Source: Cytophagaceae bacterium (GTDB taxonomy: Bacteria; Bacteroidota; Bacteroidia; Cytophagales; Flexibacteraceae). Taken from it: DNA of 64,000 nucleotides. Under the pieces are notes generated by a model that saw nothing but the letters and a program-made list of their open reading frames with translations, did no database searches and was not told the origin of the DNA. The translations under genes and the position numbers were made by a program. Below, one piece after another: positions 56,001 through 64,000 of this stretch (the first letter of the stretch is position 1; each line of letters starts with the position of its first letter). Location of the stretch: NCBI GenBank assembly GCA_027485575.1, contig JAIXQU010000103.1, positions 39,960 through 103,959 of the forward strand, written 5' to 3'.

Positions 56001-56259
56001 GACTGGAAAATCAAAAGTAGCAGAAAAAAAGGCCTTTCATTTGCTCAAGACCTTTCATAAAGAGACCGATGCGTCCATGCTTTGGTATGAACTGGGTGTC
56101 ATTTCAGCTGCTGGCAAGGATTTTAAAACAGCCAATTCAAGGCTTCAAAAAGCAATATCTCTGGGCTTTACAGATATTTTCAACTATGAAGGCGAACCAT
56201 TGTTGGATGATTTCCGAAAAACAGATTTGTACAAAACGCTTAAAAAGAAGCTGAGATAA
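53092..56259 (+). CDS. Exported tandem caspase-like (C14) protein with TPR repeats
   Basis: A 1055-residue protein. Residues 1-20 are a signal peptide (MKLIITGFLYFLVFFSGFTQ). Domain 1 (about 25-270) is caspase-like: HALLIGIGQYP, then His103 in IYLGGHSQ and the EPDGFDE phrase typical of metacaspase-like enzymes; but the Cys position reads LYDGGIS, with Gly171 in place of the nucleophile. Domain 2 (about 320-570) is intact: CVVIGISSYL, His399 in FAGHGD, Cys454 in DACRSGN. Residues about 690-1050 hold seven or more TPR units. The start is TTG 53092. It is expected to be active outside the cytosol; target and trigger are unknown. No operon partner. Confidence 0.85.
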   Translation: MKLIITGFLYFLVFFSGFTQPIIRHALLIGIGQYPKSSKWPILHSDQDATRLKKELKKNGMLERNIQLLCNEEASYNNIRLAFKKLADEAEPEDQIVIYLGGHSQKISDVSNDEPDGFDESFVAYDAEPINVTGGNNGGNHFLDDELSKWISILSKKITRYGSLFILYDGGISTVKPYGIHSKGTFGPYIISSRFTTKEILKNEGRDNEWLDISYSPANNQIISLDPGKEGGRITEIQIQPKIWGSPLVEAYIDKLSSREQGKLYRSLKPSLEKVFNAAKIQVNYTLDGDINKEIFRFNPKQVNVDGPGQELENDSAHIYCVVIGISSYLRIDKLQYGHTDARYFADVLQNAFKERLPSENQYVFLDSMATSNPIYMALESLSQRVKENDKVYFYFAGHGDVESLITKRAHLLLFDSPPNVYKSGGTLSVEGLKDYLADWTYKKAKVFLVIDACRSGNLAGGIEGQGVAMNSIQDLDLQSARLLSCQPNEKSIESTSFGGGHGAFTYYLVKGIKGEANSNGDKNITVGEIGTFLSDSVSVNTSLSQNPLIEGNKRISFLPVAANDPFLYPNNGILAGNREKIEVHEEDSLKTLWIKELRSEIAAGHFLKPESHCAKKTLDRILNKWPLEIKFHQPLKNELGSALVLTSQKLINEYIEGNENVADEELFAEGSREMEYLLELIDIDNPLYFTYLARKYFFEGRSLRPNLVTNDQKRYQLKTALRNLETSLKYEPEGAQNYNAIGRLLQANNQFDAAIGNYKKAIQLAPRWKFPIQNLGTAFYEFAKAKSESTLFDSAIIYFEKSVEIDPDYALAYCNLGRTYTKKGNNYLAKKYYQKALFLNSARYDAYMLLGEIYRIEEKWDSAQYYLQQGLLIMPNNSDLRTNLGNVYCSKMFAEESPDLKLKYSTMAKKQYLIAKSLDSLNEFALAGIGNIYWEESKMDSALYFYEKCVSLDSSNIEYNVYVIEALCRTGKSKVAEKKAFHLLKTFHKETDASMLWYELGVISAAGKDFKTANSRLQKAISLGFTDIFNYEGEPLLDDFRKTDLYKTLKKKLR

Positions 56260-56420
56260 AGCTATGGATGGTTTTCGCCAATTGAAATTGATTCTAAATA
56301 AAAATAAAATAACCTTTTTTTCCCGATTCGCTCCTCTCGCCTTGCTGAAACAATTGCTCCCTGTTTCTTTAAAGTAAAATTAGGAGTAATGGACATTTTG
56401 GAGGACTTATTATTGCCGAT

Positions 56421-59400
56421 TTATTCTTTCAAAACCTTTACACCGCCTTTAAAATCCTGACCTTCTATTTCAAGCCAGTAAATTCCTTTAGCAACCTGTA
56501 TGTTGCATTCATTTTTCAGGTTTCCGATGAATTTCCAAACACCCATTTCTCTTCCTAACATATCCCGTATTCTGGCTTTATATTCTAGCCCTTCTTTTCC
56601 ACCTGAAATCCAGAAATTTTGCTGGTGAGGATTTGGAAAGACTAAGAAGGAAGTTTCAGGATATTGCCTGGAAACAACTTTAGTACTTACGGTTTCAGAG
56701 GTTCCGGTTGAATCATCATATGGAATTCCCTGGGTAGTGGGTCTATCATTGGATTTTACATTGCGAGGAATGGCATTAATCCTGCCCCAGGGGACATAGC
56801 CTTCATTCGTTTCAGCCTCAATTGAATACCAGAATACCCCGGTTCCTGGAAAATCTGTAAAACTATTGATATTGCCGGCAACAGATGTTAAAAAAGTCTG
56901 GCTGTTTGGGGTAGTTCCACGGAATATTCGATAGGTAGTAACTGGAAATCCTAAATAACTGTTCCAGATGAGGTTATATGCAGAACTTCCTGGAGAACCG
57001 AAAATAAGCAGATGAATCGTTTTGTGAAAAGGACTTAATGGAGTTATGTAAGATCCTCCACCACTGGGGCAAGTAGCCCTGGCCGCAATTCTATAAAACC
57101 ATGGTCTGGTTCTTGGGTTTGCAATGTTATCAATATCAGTATATGTAGCCAAGGTATCAGAATTGTTTGTGTAAACCCCTATGGAATCGTATTGGTTGGC
57201 AACATTGCTTTGCCTGTAAATGATGGTCTTAAGTATAGAGCCGCTGGGTACCGGAGGTCTTGACCAGGTAATCTGATTTCGTAAAGAATCATCAAGAGTG
57301 CGTACGACGGTTACAAAGTTGATTTTAGGGCTGGCAAACGATTGTGTACCTGAAAACACTACTGGAAAGTTGGCCGACAAATTGCTGCAAGCTGCGGTGG
57401 CATTTTGAACAGAATCAATCCTGACCGTATAGTTTCCCAGTTTTGTCGTGATCAAGTTTGGTGAAATTCCAGCCTGGACTATACCTGAATCATTGCTCCA
57501 GACATAGGTATAATTACCTGAATTTGGAATTGTTGTCAATGTAAATTGGCTTGTACAGGTCGCAGGCAATCCGGGAGAAATAGTAATAAATGGTTTTCTG
57601 GGCCGTTTTTCTGGTCTGAAGCGTACCCAAAGCGTATCATAATATTCTGTTCCGCAACCGTCTCTGAATTGTTTGAAATGGTAGAATCCGGGTTTTGTGG
57701 CAAAATAATTGGACTGCGTTGCACCTGTTATCAATGTATCATTTCTAAACCAGGCGAATGTAGCCCCACCAATTCCGTTAAATGGTTTAAGGTAAACACT
57801 ATCTCCTGTGCATGGTTTCGAACCCGAAAGTGTATCCAATCTCGCCCTTTGAAAATAAGGTATCCGAAGATTGGCGAAATTGGAACTGGTAATTCCGCAT
57901 TCTCCCGTCACTTCCACAAAATATTTACCCGTATCTGCAAAGTTTGCATTGGTAATTGAAAAAATCGGTTGGTTATTGCCTGGAACCGGAGTACCATTCA
58001 AATGCCATTTGTAATTCAGGCTGTTACCGATTGCGGATACTGAAAATTGAGTACTTCCATTTCTGCAAATGGTGTCGGAAATTGGGTTCGTTATTATTGC
58101 AGTGCTTGGCTTAACCAGAATCGGAATGGCTGGCGTTGAGACCAGTGAAGTACACTTACCAATAATGACCCTGAGGGTTAAATTAATGGATTGCCTGATT
58201 TTTGTGGTAATACTTGTATCACCATTGGACCAAACATATTTGAAGCCAGATGGACCAGATACCTGAACACTATCCCCATTACAAAATGTTGTAGGTCCAG
58301 CAGGTATTGGTGTTGGTGTTGGTGGAAGCGGATTTACAACTACAGTTCTCCCATTTGATTGAGGCGAACTGCAGCCATTTTTGTACACCGTTAAAAACAT
58401 GGTAACAGTTTGACAAACTGAAATGGATGCAGTCGTTTCATCATTTGACCAACTAACAGAATCATATCCGAGTGGAGCGGAAAGGGTTACACATTCTCCC
58501 TGACAAATTGAAAGTGGCCCTGATGCTGTAATGAGAGGTTTAGGTGGACTTGGGAAAACCTGAACTAATATAGGCTTTCTTATCGCAGACGAACAACCAT
58601 TTAAAACTGTCCGAATATTATAACTACCAGATTGAGTTATATCAATACATCGTGTTCCAATACCATTTGACCAATTATAGATAAGTCCTAAACTATCTGG
58701 TGCGCAAAGGGTTACAACTCCACCCTGGCAAAAAGATAATGAGCCTGAGCTATCAATAATTGCGGATGGCAAAGGTTTTACCGTTACTATTTGATTTGCT
58801 TCACTTGCACAACCATTCAGTTGAGTAACTTTTGCAGAATAGTTTCCAGATTGTTTGATTTTGATTGATTGAGTAGTATCCCCATTAGACCATAAATAAC
58901 GTTCCCCTTGTGTACAGGTCAATGTAACCGAATCACCAAAACAAAATGTTGTCGATCCGGAAACTGTAATATTGGTTGGTATTACAGGATTTACATTCAC
59001 AATTTGATTGGCTGTACCATACGAACCATTACTCTTTTGGACTACTACAGAATAGTCGCCCGTGGTTTTTACTTTGATCGATTGACTGGTTTGCCCCCCT
59101 GGAAGCCAAAGGTAAGAAGTACCCGAAGAAGCCTCTAATAAAACAGAATCTCCGGCACATAAAATGGTTGACCCTGAAGGGGTAATGGTTACCGGATTAA
59201 CTTCATTAAGTTCAAAGGATGTAAAATATTGCTTAGCCAATCTGGATCCAATGGAAGGAAGACGGCCACCCAACCAAATTTTATCGTTTGTGGTGGTAAT
59301 AAATAGTCCATAATTTTTGCTGCTCGTTTCGAAAGTTGGAGACCATTGTGTGGCTTGTCCGGTTGCAGAATCCAGGCCAGCTGCATAAAACCGATTGTTA

Positions 59401-61316
59401 ATACCAATAGAAGCAAATGCACCTGCAGCATAAATTGTTTTTCCTCTTTTATGAATAGAAAAAACAGGACCGGTACTAATGGGATTCCAGCTGGTGCAAA
59501 GTCCGGTGGATAGATCAATACAAGCAATGTTGTTTCGACCGCTTCCTCCGGTAAATATAAATGACCCACCTATGTAGATTAACTGATTGGATATTTGCAT
59601 AGAAAGTATTTCCCCTTCGCAACCTGGATTCCATGACGTTGCATTTCCTGTGATGGCGTTAATTGCGGCAAGACCTTGCCTGTTCTGACCTCCTATACTG
59701 GTAAAAACACCCCCGGCATACACAAAATTTCCCCTGACAGCGAGGCTTGTAACGGTTTGGGAAGGATTGGGAGCCCAGGAAGATAAAACTCCATTCGTGT
59801 CGGTCATGGCTAAATAATTTTTATTCCCTCCGCCTATTGTTGAAAACTTGCCGGCCAAAACCACATTGTTCCCGTGAAAATCAATGGCAAACAACTCATC
59901 GTTGGGTGAGGGATTATAACCATTTACAAATCCTGAATCAAGGTCAACCGAAGCAAGCCTTATCCTTTGAATACCAGAGAGGAAATTAAATCCTCCACCA
60001 AGGTAAACCCTGTTTCCTTTAATTTTAACTATAACCACGGAGTCGTTTGGTGAAGGATCCCATGCAGTGGCTTCACCCGTGGAGATATTAATGGCTGCAG
60101 CATTGAACCTTCTGACCATGCCTACAGAGCGAAACTGCCCACCAACATAGAGCTGGCTACCTGATTTTGCCATACCGACTACGGTCCCGTTAGATTCAGG
60201 GGCCCAGGAAGTCAATGCCCCGGTATTGGCATGAAAAGCCGCCATAAAATTTCGGATTTCACCACCGGCTTCCGAAAAATTTCCACCCACATACACTGTA
60301 TCTCCTATGGACTGCATGGTGGTCACATTGTTGTTACAGGAAGGATTCCAGGGTAATACTTGCCCTGTCGCCGAATCGATGGCCGAAATATTTCCCCGGT
60401 TTGCTCCACCTATATTGGTGTAAATCCCCCCGATTAAGACCCGACCAGGCCGAAAGGAGAAGGTAAGGACGATCCCATTGGGATTGGGATTCCATGGGGT
60501 TAATAAGCCGGTGATCGCATCAAATTCGGCAGCAAAATTCCGGCTTTGCCCTCCAATGGCGAAGAATTGCCCACCTACATAAATTTTACGGCCGTTCCTT
60601 TTTATACTGGAAACAAAAAAACCGGTAGCATTGGGATTCCAGCTTGTTGCCAAACCATTGGTTGCACTCAATTCAGCGACACGATTCCGGAGCTGGCCCC
60701 CAATGGTTGAAAATAACCCACCTGCATAAATGCTGTTTCCACTGGCTTCCAAAGTCAAAATCCCATCTGAAGCGTTTGGATTCCATGCATTTAAGGCACC
60801 TGTTGCTTCGGATACAGAGGCAATGTAATTTCGGGCTATGCCATTTACTTTTGTAAATTGTCCTCCGATGTAGACATTGCCATTGTGCCGGATTAGGGCT
60901 ACCACCTGGGTATCCACAGAAGGCTTCCAATTGGGATCCACATTCCCATCCTGCAGGATGTGTGCCACACGGCTGCGGGCAAAGCTTCCAACCTTGGTAA
61001 AATTTCCTCCAATAAACCAGCCTCCATTTCCATCGGCGGCGGCGGCATTCACATCACCATTCACCCTGGGAAAATTAACATTGGGTTTAGGATTCTGAAC
61101 AGAAATCAATGCACCTGCGCCGGTATTGGGTCCAACAAAGTTAAAATTACCCCCAATGTACAGGGTATTGGAACTTTGGGCCATAGAATAAACCGGCCCA
61201 TCCGTCACCCAGGTATTCACATCCGGAACGGATGCAGGAAGGTTCTGGGCCAGGGTTTCATTAAGAAAAAATGAAATGAAAAATGCAATACTGTAAATTG
61301 AAAAACGTCTTAACAT
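56421..61316 (-). CDS. Large T9SS surface protein: 14 propeller repeats, Ig/PKD-like repeats
   Basis: A 1631-residue exported protein. A signal peptide (FSIYSIAFFISFFLNETLAQ) is followed by 14 repeats of about 46 residues (to about residue 690) of the type VYIGGQFTKVNG, then RN..A, TG and W-P, fitting two seven-bladed propellers. Eight Ig/PKD-like modules with conserved Cys follow (for example CFGDSVTLTC and YLWSNGDTTQSIK), then fibronectin III-like modules, and a T9SS type A sorting domain at the C-terminus (SFLVFPNPHQQNFWISGG to GVKVLKE). It should be secreted and attached to the cell surface; likely an adhesin or binding protein. Ligand unknown. Confidence 0.88.
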   Translation of the reverse strand: MLRRFSIYSIAFFISFFLNETLAQNLPASVPDVNTWVTDGPVYSMAQSSNTLYIGGNFNFVGPNTGAGALISVQNPKPNVNFPRVNGDVNAAAADGNGGWFIGGNFTKVGSFARSRVAHILQDGNVDPNWKPSVDTQVVALIRHNGNVYIGGQFTKVNGIARNYIASVSEATGALNAWNPNASDGILTLEASGNSIYAGGLFSTIGGQLRNRVAELSATNGLATSWNPNATGFFVSSIKRNGRKIYVGGQFFAIGGQSRNFAAEFDAITGLLTPWNPNPNGIVLTFSFRPGRVLIGGIYTNIGGANRGNISAIDSATGQVLPWNPSCNNNVTTMQSIGDTVYVGGNFSEAGGEIRNFMAAFHANTGALTSWAPESNGTVVGMAKSGSQLYVGGQFRSVGMVRRFNAAAINISTGEATAWDPSPNDSVVIVKIKGNRVYLGGGFNFLSGIQRIRLASVDLDSGFVNGYNPSPNDELFAIDFHGNNVVLAGKFSTIGGGNKNYLAMTDTNGVLSSWAPNPSQTVTSLAVRGNFVYAGGVFTSIGGQNRQGLAAINAITGNATSWNPGCEGEILSMQISNQLIYIGGSFIFTGGSGRNNIACIDLSTGLCTSWNPISTGPVFSIHKRGKTIYAAGAFASIGINNRFYAAGLDSATGQATQWSPTFETSSKNYGLFITTTNDKIWLGGRLPSIGSRLAKQYFTSFELNEVNPVTITPSGSTILCAGDSVLLEASSGTSYLWLPGGQTSQSIKVKTTGDYSVVVQKSNGSYGTANQIVNVNPVIPTNITVSGSTTFCFGDSVTLTCTQGERYLWSNGDTTQSIKIKQSGNYSAKVTQLNGCASEANQIVTVKPLPSAIIDSSGSLSFCQGGVVTLCAPDSLGLIYNWSNGIGTRCIDITQSGSYNIRTVLNGCSSAIRKPILVQVFPSPPKPLITASGPLSICQGECVTLSAPLGYDSVSWSNDETTASISVCQTVTMFLTVYKNGCSSPQSNGRTVVVNPLPPTPTPIPAGPTTFCNGDSVQVSGPSGFKYVWSNGDTSITTKIRQSINLTLRVIIGKCTSLVSTPAIPILVKPSTAIITNPISDTICRNGSTQFSVSAIGNSLNYKWHLNGTPVPGNNQPIFSITNANFADTGKYFVEVTGECGITSSNFANLRIPYFQRARLDTLSGSKPCTGDSVYLKPFNGIGGATFAWFRNDTLITGATQSNYFATKPGFYHFKQFRDGCGTEYYDTLWVRFRPEKRPRKPFITISPGLPATCTSQFTLTTIPNSGNYTYVWSNDSGIVQAGISPNLITTKLGNYTVRIDSVQNATAACSNLSANFPVVFSGTQSFASPKINFVTVVRTLDDSLRNQITWSRPPVPSGSILKTIIYRQSNVANQYDSIGVYTNNSDTLATYTDIDNIANPRTRPWFYRIAARATCPSGGGSYITPLSPFHKTIHLLIFGSPGSSAYNLIWNSYLGFPVTTYRIFRGTTPNSQTFLTSVAGNINSFTDFPGTGVFWYSIEAETNEGYVPWGRINAIPRNVKSNDRPTTQGIPYDDSTGTSETVSTKVVSRQYPETSFLVFPNPHQQNFWISGGKEGLEYKARIRDMLGREMGVWKFIGNLKNECNIQVAKGIYWLEIEGQDFKGGVKVLKE

Positions 61317-61366
61317 GATGAAGCTTAAATGGATGCGAGGATTAATTTTTGAAAAAAGTTAATGGA

Positions 61367-64000
61367 TTATTGGATTAGGATTTTTGTCTCCTGAATTCCT
61401 TTTATTGAGTTGATACGGATGAGATAAAGCCCCTTAGGGTAGTCCTTCACATGAAGGATTGTATTTCCAATGGCTTGGTTTCCCGAAGAATACATTTTCA
61501 TACCCAAAGGATTGAAGATCTCAATGTTTCCGATGGTTTGGTCCGTGCTTTGAACATGGATCTGGTCCTTAGCTGGATTTGGATACACCAGAATCTGGGA
61601 TTTTTGTACGCCATTCGCTGCTGTTGTTGTCTCTGGCATCATCACCAATTCGAACCGTTGATTGGCAAAAGTGGTGGTGGTTGTGAAATTAATGGTTTCA
61701 CCATTCTCAAAAGGAGTCAGTGTGCCATTTTCCAAATCCTTGAGCCAAAGTTGGTAGTGGGCCTCTCCTCTCTCCAGCTGGTAGCGGATCGAATAGGTGC
61801 CTGCCTCAGGTACCCGGAATTGCAATGGAACGACGGTGGTTTGATCTGCATTCAAAGCAAGACACTGAATGGATAGGGCCAGATTGCCGGAACTTTTGGC
61901 CGATAGAGCAAGTAACCCATCAAACTTATGGGCATCCAGTTCCTTATCATAGCCGGCGGTGGCGTCTTCTCTGAAAGCTATGGCCATTTCATCCTTCTCT
62001 CCGTTTTGGGTCTGAAGGAAAAACTTGAGGACCGGATCTGTACTGGTGGCCGTTCGAAGGAAACCCGTGGCCTGGTTGGTAGCGGGTTTGGCATCTTCGG
62101 TTACGGACATTGTTGCCGCATTGCTCGTCGTTTTTACAAAAAAGCCTTGGCCCTGACTGATGTATCCAGACACCCCATTGACCGAAATCATGGAACCGGC
62201 AGAGTAGGATCCATACTGCGTTTTATTGAAAATGTGAATGGCACCATCTACTTCTGCCGATCGGTTGAAGGCATGCCAGTCCACTTCGCATGGGTAAGGA
62301 TTGGCAAGGAAGTTCCAACCGCCGCCGCCGTAACCTGCTGGGGTAAAGCTCAGACTGAATGGAAACAAACCTTTGGTGATCGGTCCGGTGTTATCAATGA
62401 CCGCTGTGCCCGACATGAAGGCACTGTTCATAAAGGCCCGGTAACCCTTACCAACCACACCCCCGTTGGCTCCATTTTCCCAACCGTTGACCTGGCTTCC
62501 GGAATTGAGGGTTCCCCCTTCATTGTGAACAAAAAACGAATTGGAATAAATCCCGAAATCATCCGTCCAGGTGGCAAGTGTCTGGTTCTGGATGGGTGTA
62601 CCAATGAATCTCCAACCAGCAGGACCTGGCACGTGACGTTGCCAGATTACATCTCCAACGATGTCGGCTCCGTTGCCTTCCTCGATTTTGGAGATTCGGG
62701 CAGTCCCAGATGCATTTGATACCAGAATCAGGTTGCCATTGGTTTGTAAAATACCGGATTGAAGTTTTAAAGTGCCCGTTAATCGGAACGGGTTTTGAAG
62801 ATTGGCTGTTCCGCCTAAAGTATTGATTCTGATGTTTTCTACACTTCCTGCAGGTCCTGAAGTTATGGCTGGATTTGTACCTGCGATTTCCAACAAACCT
62901 GGCCCTTCTACCTGACCTTGAATAGTCACATTGTTTGCAGAAATAGTTAGAAGAAGACCATTGTTAATGGAAATAGTGGCTCCTCCATTGACGGTCAGAT
63001 TCTGAATGGAAATATTTCCATTTACCGTAACTGTACCACTTGCAACGATAACCGATTCTGTCGTTAATGGAACCGTTCCAAAGCTCCAGTTGGCTGGAGT
63101 ATTCCAGTTACCTGTACCCGTCCATGTATTAAACAAAGGTGCAGAGATAAAGGTAAATCCTGCCAGACTTGCCGTGCCCCCGGGCGTAGTCACAGAAACG
63201 GAACCTGAGGTTCCTGTGGCAACTACCGCAGTAATGGTTGTAGCGTTAACTACACTGAATGAAGTAGCCGCAGTTCCCCCAAAACTAACAGCAGAAGCTC
63301 CGGTATAGTTGGTTCCTGTAAGCGTAACCATAGTTCCTGTTCCGGCTGATGTTGGCGTAAATGAAGTAATCGTGGGGGCTGAAGGAGCAACGAAAAAAGT
63401 GAACCCAGCCAGACTTGTTGTGCCGCCAGGTGTAATAACCGAAACTGAACCTGTAGTTCCCGCTGCAACAACAGCTGTAATTGTGGTCGAATTCACCACA
63501 CTGAATGAAGTAGCCGCAGTTCCACCAAATGTCACGGAAGTCGCTCCGTTAAAATTAGTTCCTGTAAGCGTAACTGTTGCACCAGATCCCGCTGAAGTCG
63601 GCGTAAAGGAAGTAAGGGTTGGTGCCGGAATGAAAGTAAACCCGGCCAAACTTGCGGTACCACCAGGGGCAGTTACTGAAACTGAACCTGAAGTTCCCAA
63701 AGCAACAACAGCTGTAATTGTAGTTGAATTCACCACACTGAAAGAAGTAGCCGCAGTTCCACCGAAACTAACGGCAGAAGCTCCGGTAAAGTTGGTTCCC
63801 GTGATCGTTACTACTTCTCCTGAAATTGCAGAAATCGGCAAGAAGGATGAAATAGTGGGTGACAGGGGTACTCCAATAAAAGTAAATCCAGCCAAACTTG
63901 CTGTGCCGCCAGGTGTGGTAATCGAAACGGTTCCAGAAGTACCTGAGGCAACTACTGCAGTAATGGTCGTAGAATTGACAACATTGAATGATGTTGCTGC
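61367..64000 (-). CDS. T9SS surface protein with IPT/TIG repeats, partial
   Basis: The frame is open from the stop at 61367 to the right window edge (878 codons seen, N-terminus outside). Order seen: four or more IPT/TIG repeats (ITSFTPTSAGTGTMVTLTG, SFGGTAATSFSVVNATTI, TPGGTASLAGFTF), a beta-helix-like region opened by TGTGNWNTPANWSFG, a further beta domain, and a T9SS type A sorting domain (ILVYPNPAKDQIHVQS to KILIQ). Repeats are very similar at DNA level. The middle part is visibly richer in G+C than the rest of the window. Probably a surface-bound adhesive or structural protein. Confidence 0.87.
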   Translation of the reverse strand, partial: AATSFNVVNSTTITAVVASGTSGTVSITTPGGTASLAGFTFIGVPLSPTISSFLPISAISGEVVTITGTNFTGASAVSFGGTAATSFSVVNSTTITAVVALGTSGSVSVTAPGGTASLAGFTFIPAPTLTSFTPTSAGSGATVTLTGTNFNGATSVTFGGTAATSFSVVNSTTITAVVAAGTTGSVSVITPGGTTSLAGFTFFVAPSAPTITSFTPTSAGTGTMVTLTGTNYTGASAVSFGGTAATSFSVVNATTITAVVATGTSGSVSVTTPGGTASLAGFTFISAPLFNTWTGTGNWNTPANWSFGTVPLTTESVIVASGTVTVNGNISIQNLTVNGGATISINNGLLLTISANNVTIQGQVEGPGLLEIAGTNPAITSGPAGSVENIRINTLGGTANLQNPFRLTGTLKLQSGILQTNGNLILVSNASGTARISKIEEGNGADIVGDVIWQRHVPGPAGWRFIGTPIQNQTLATWTDDFGIYSNSFFVHNEGGTLNSGSQVNGWENGANGGVVGKGYRAFMNSAFMSGTAVIDNTGPITKGLFPFSLSFTPAGYGGGGWNFLANPYPCEVDWHAFNRSAEVDGAIHIFNKTQYGSYSAGSMISVNGVSGYISQGQGFFVKTTSNAATMSVTEDAKPATNQATGFLRTATSTDPVLKFFLQTQNGEKDEMAIAFREDATAGYDKELDAHKFDGLLALSAKSSGNLALSIQCLALNADQTTVVPLQFRVPEAGTYSIRYQLERGEAHYQLWLKDLENGTLTPFENGETINFTTTTTFANQRFELVMMPETTTAANGVQKSQILVYPNPAKDQIHVQSTDQTIGNIEIFNPLGMKMYSSGNQAIGNTILHVKDYPKGLYLIRINSIKGIQETKILIQ
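63121..64000. repeat. Coding tandem repeats of about 240 bp (IPT/TIG units)
   Basis: The phrase CACTGAATGAAGTAGCCGCA or a close variant recurs at about 63253, 63499, 63736 and 63982, so unit lengths are 246, 237 and 246 bp (82, 79 and 82 codons). Units keep the reading frame and continue beyond the window edge. Confidence 0.85.

Noticed and set aside
61928..62719. 263-codon open frame on the plus strand
   Set aside because: It lies antisense to the coding frame of the T9SS/IPT protein, has no domain likeness and is explained by the higher G+C there.
63121..64000. Possible CRISPR or mobile repeat
   Set aside because: Units are in-frame protein repeats (IPT/TIG) of 237-246 bp.
1..64000. tRNA or rRNA genes
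   Set aside because: All gaps were scanned for T-arm-like GGTTCGAATCC patterns and conserved rRNA stretches; none was seen. A covariance-model scan would settle this.

Overview
The window is about 40% G+C, densely coded DNA from a member of the phylum Bacteroidota, most probably the Cytophagales or a neighbouring order (order is inferred, not proven). The evidence is: at least two proteins ending in type IX secretion (T9SS) sorting domains; promoters of the Bacteroidota -7 type (TAnnTTTG) and no clear Shine-Dalgarno sites; a bamD-rpoZ pair; a CarboxypepD_reg/DUF5686 outer membrane protein; a SerB-SerA fusion; the long form of IspG; and a bacterial geranylgeranylglyceryl phosphate synthase-like gene. 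No rRNA, tRNA, CRISPR array, insertion sequence or prophage was recognised.

Layout. 1-2906: 5' part of an exported reprolysin-type metalloprotease, cut by the window edge. 3061-9133: panB with a CPBP-like membrane protein, an omega-amidase, a Bacteroidota hypothetical, and a phosphatase/glycosyltransferase pair. 9353-17463: ispG, bamD-rpoZ, nrdB, a flavin-reductase-like protein, then cpsB-type phosphatase, yjjG-type nucleotidase and glyA. 17516-24997: coaX with an outer membrane protein, a cytosolic solute-binding-like protein facing a LysR-type HTH-only protein, PspC, an OmpA/TPR lipoprotein, ispH and tsaD. 25002-34007: serB-serA fusion, yicC, lipA, a DUF5686 protein, dipeptide epimerase and two TPM proteins. 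34015-38860: the leftward cluster rsfS-ftsH-LUD-lpxH-propeller, divergent from birA. 39682-46143: a AAA ATPase with tandem operator-like repeats, prfC, fabI and hppA. 46299-52451: rhodanese, a three-gene overlapping cluster ending in a GGGP synthase, asnB, a small conserved protein and an M42 aminopeptidase. 53092-64000: an exported tandem-caspase/TPR protein and two large T9SS surface proteins, the last cut by the window edge.

Most genes are core metabolism and envelope biogenesis: CoA (panB, coaX), isoprenoids by the MEP route (ispG, ispH), serine/glycine (serB-serA, glyA), lipoate, fatty acids, lipid A (lpxH), outer membrane assembly (bamD), translation (prfC, rsfS, tsaD) and quality control (ftsH). 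Accessory content is concentrated at the two ends and at the AAA ATPase.

The least ordinary items are: the exported protein with a degenerate caspase domain followed by an intact one and TPRs; the ATPase whose promoter is overlapped by three 14-bp direct repeats; promoters placed so that transcripts would be leaderless; a type III pantothenate kinase with Gln where the family has a catalytic Asp; the HTH-only LysR protein convergent with a free solute-binding fold; and a 14-repeat protein that probably forms two seven-bladed propellers. All functional claims rest on motifs read by eye; no database search was run.
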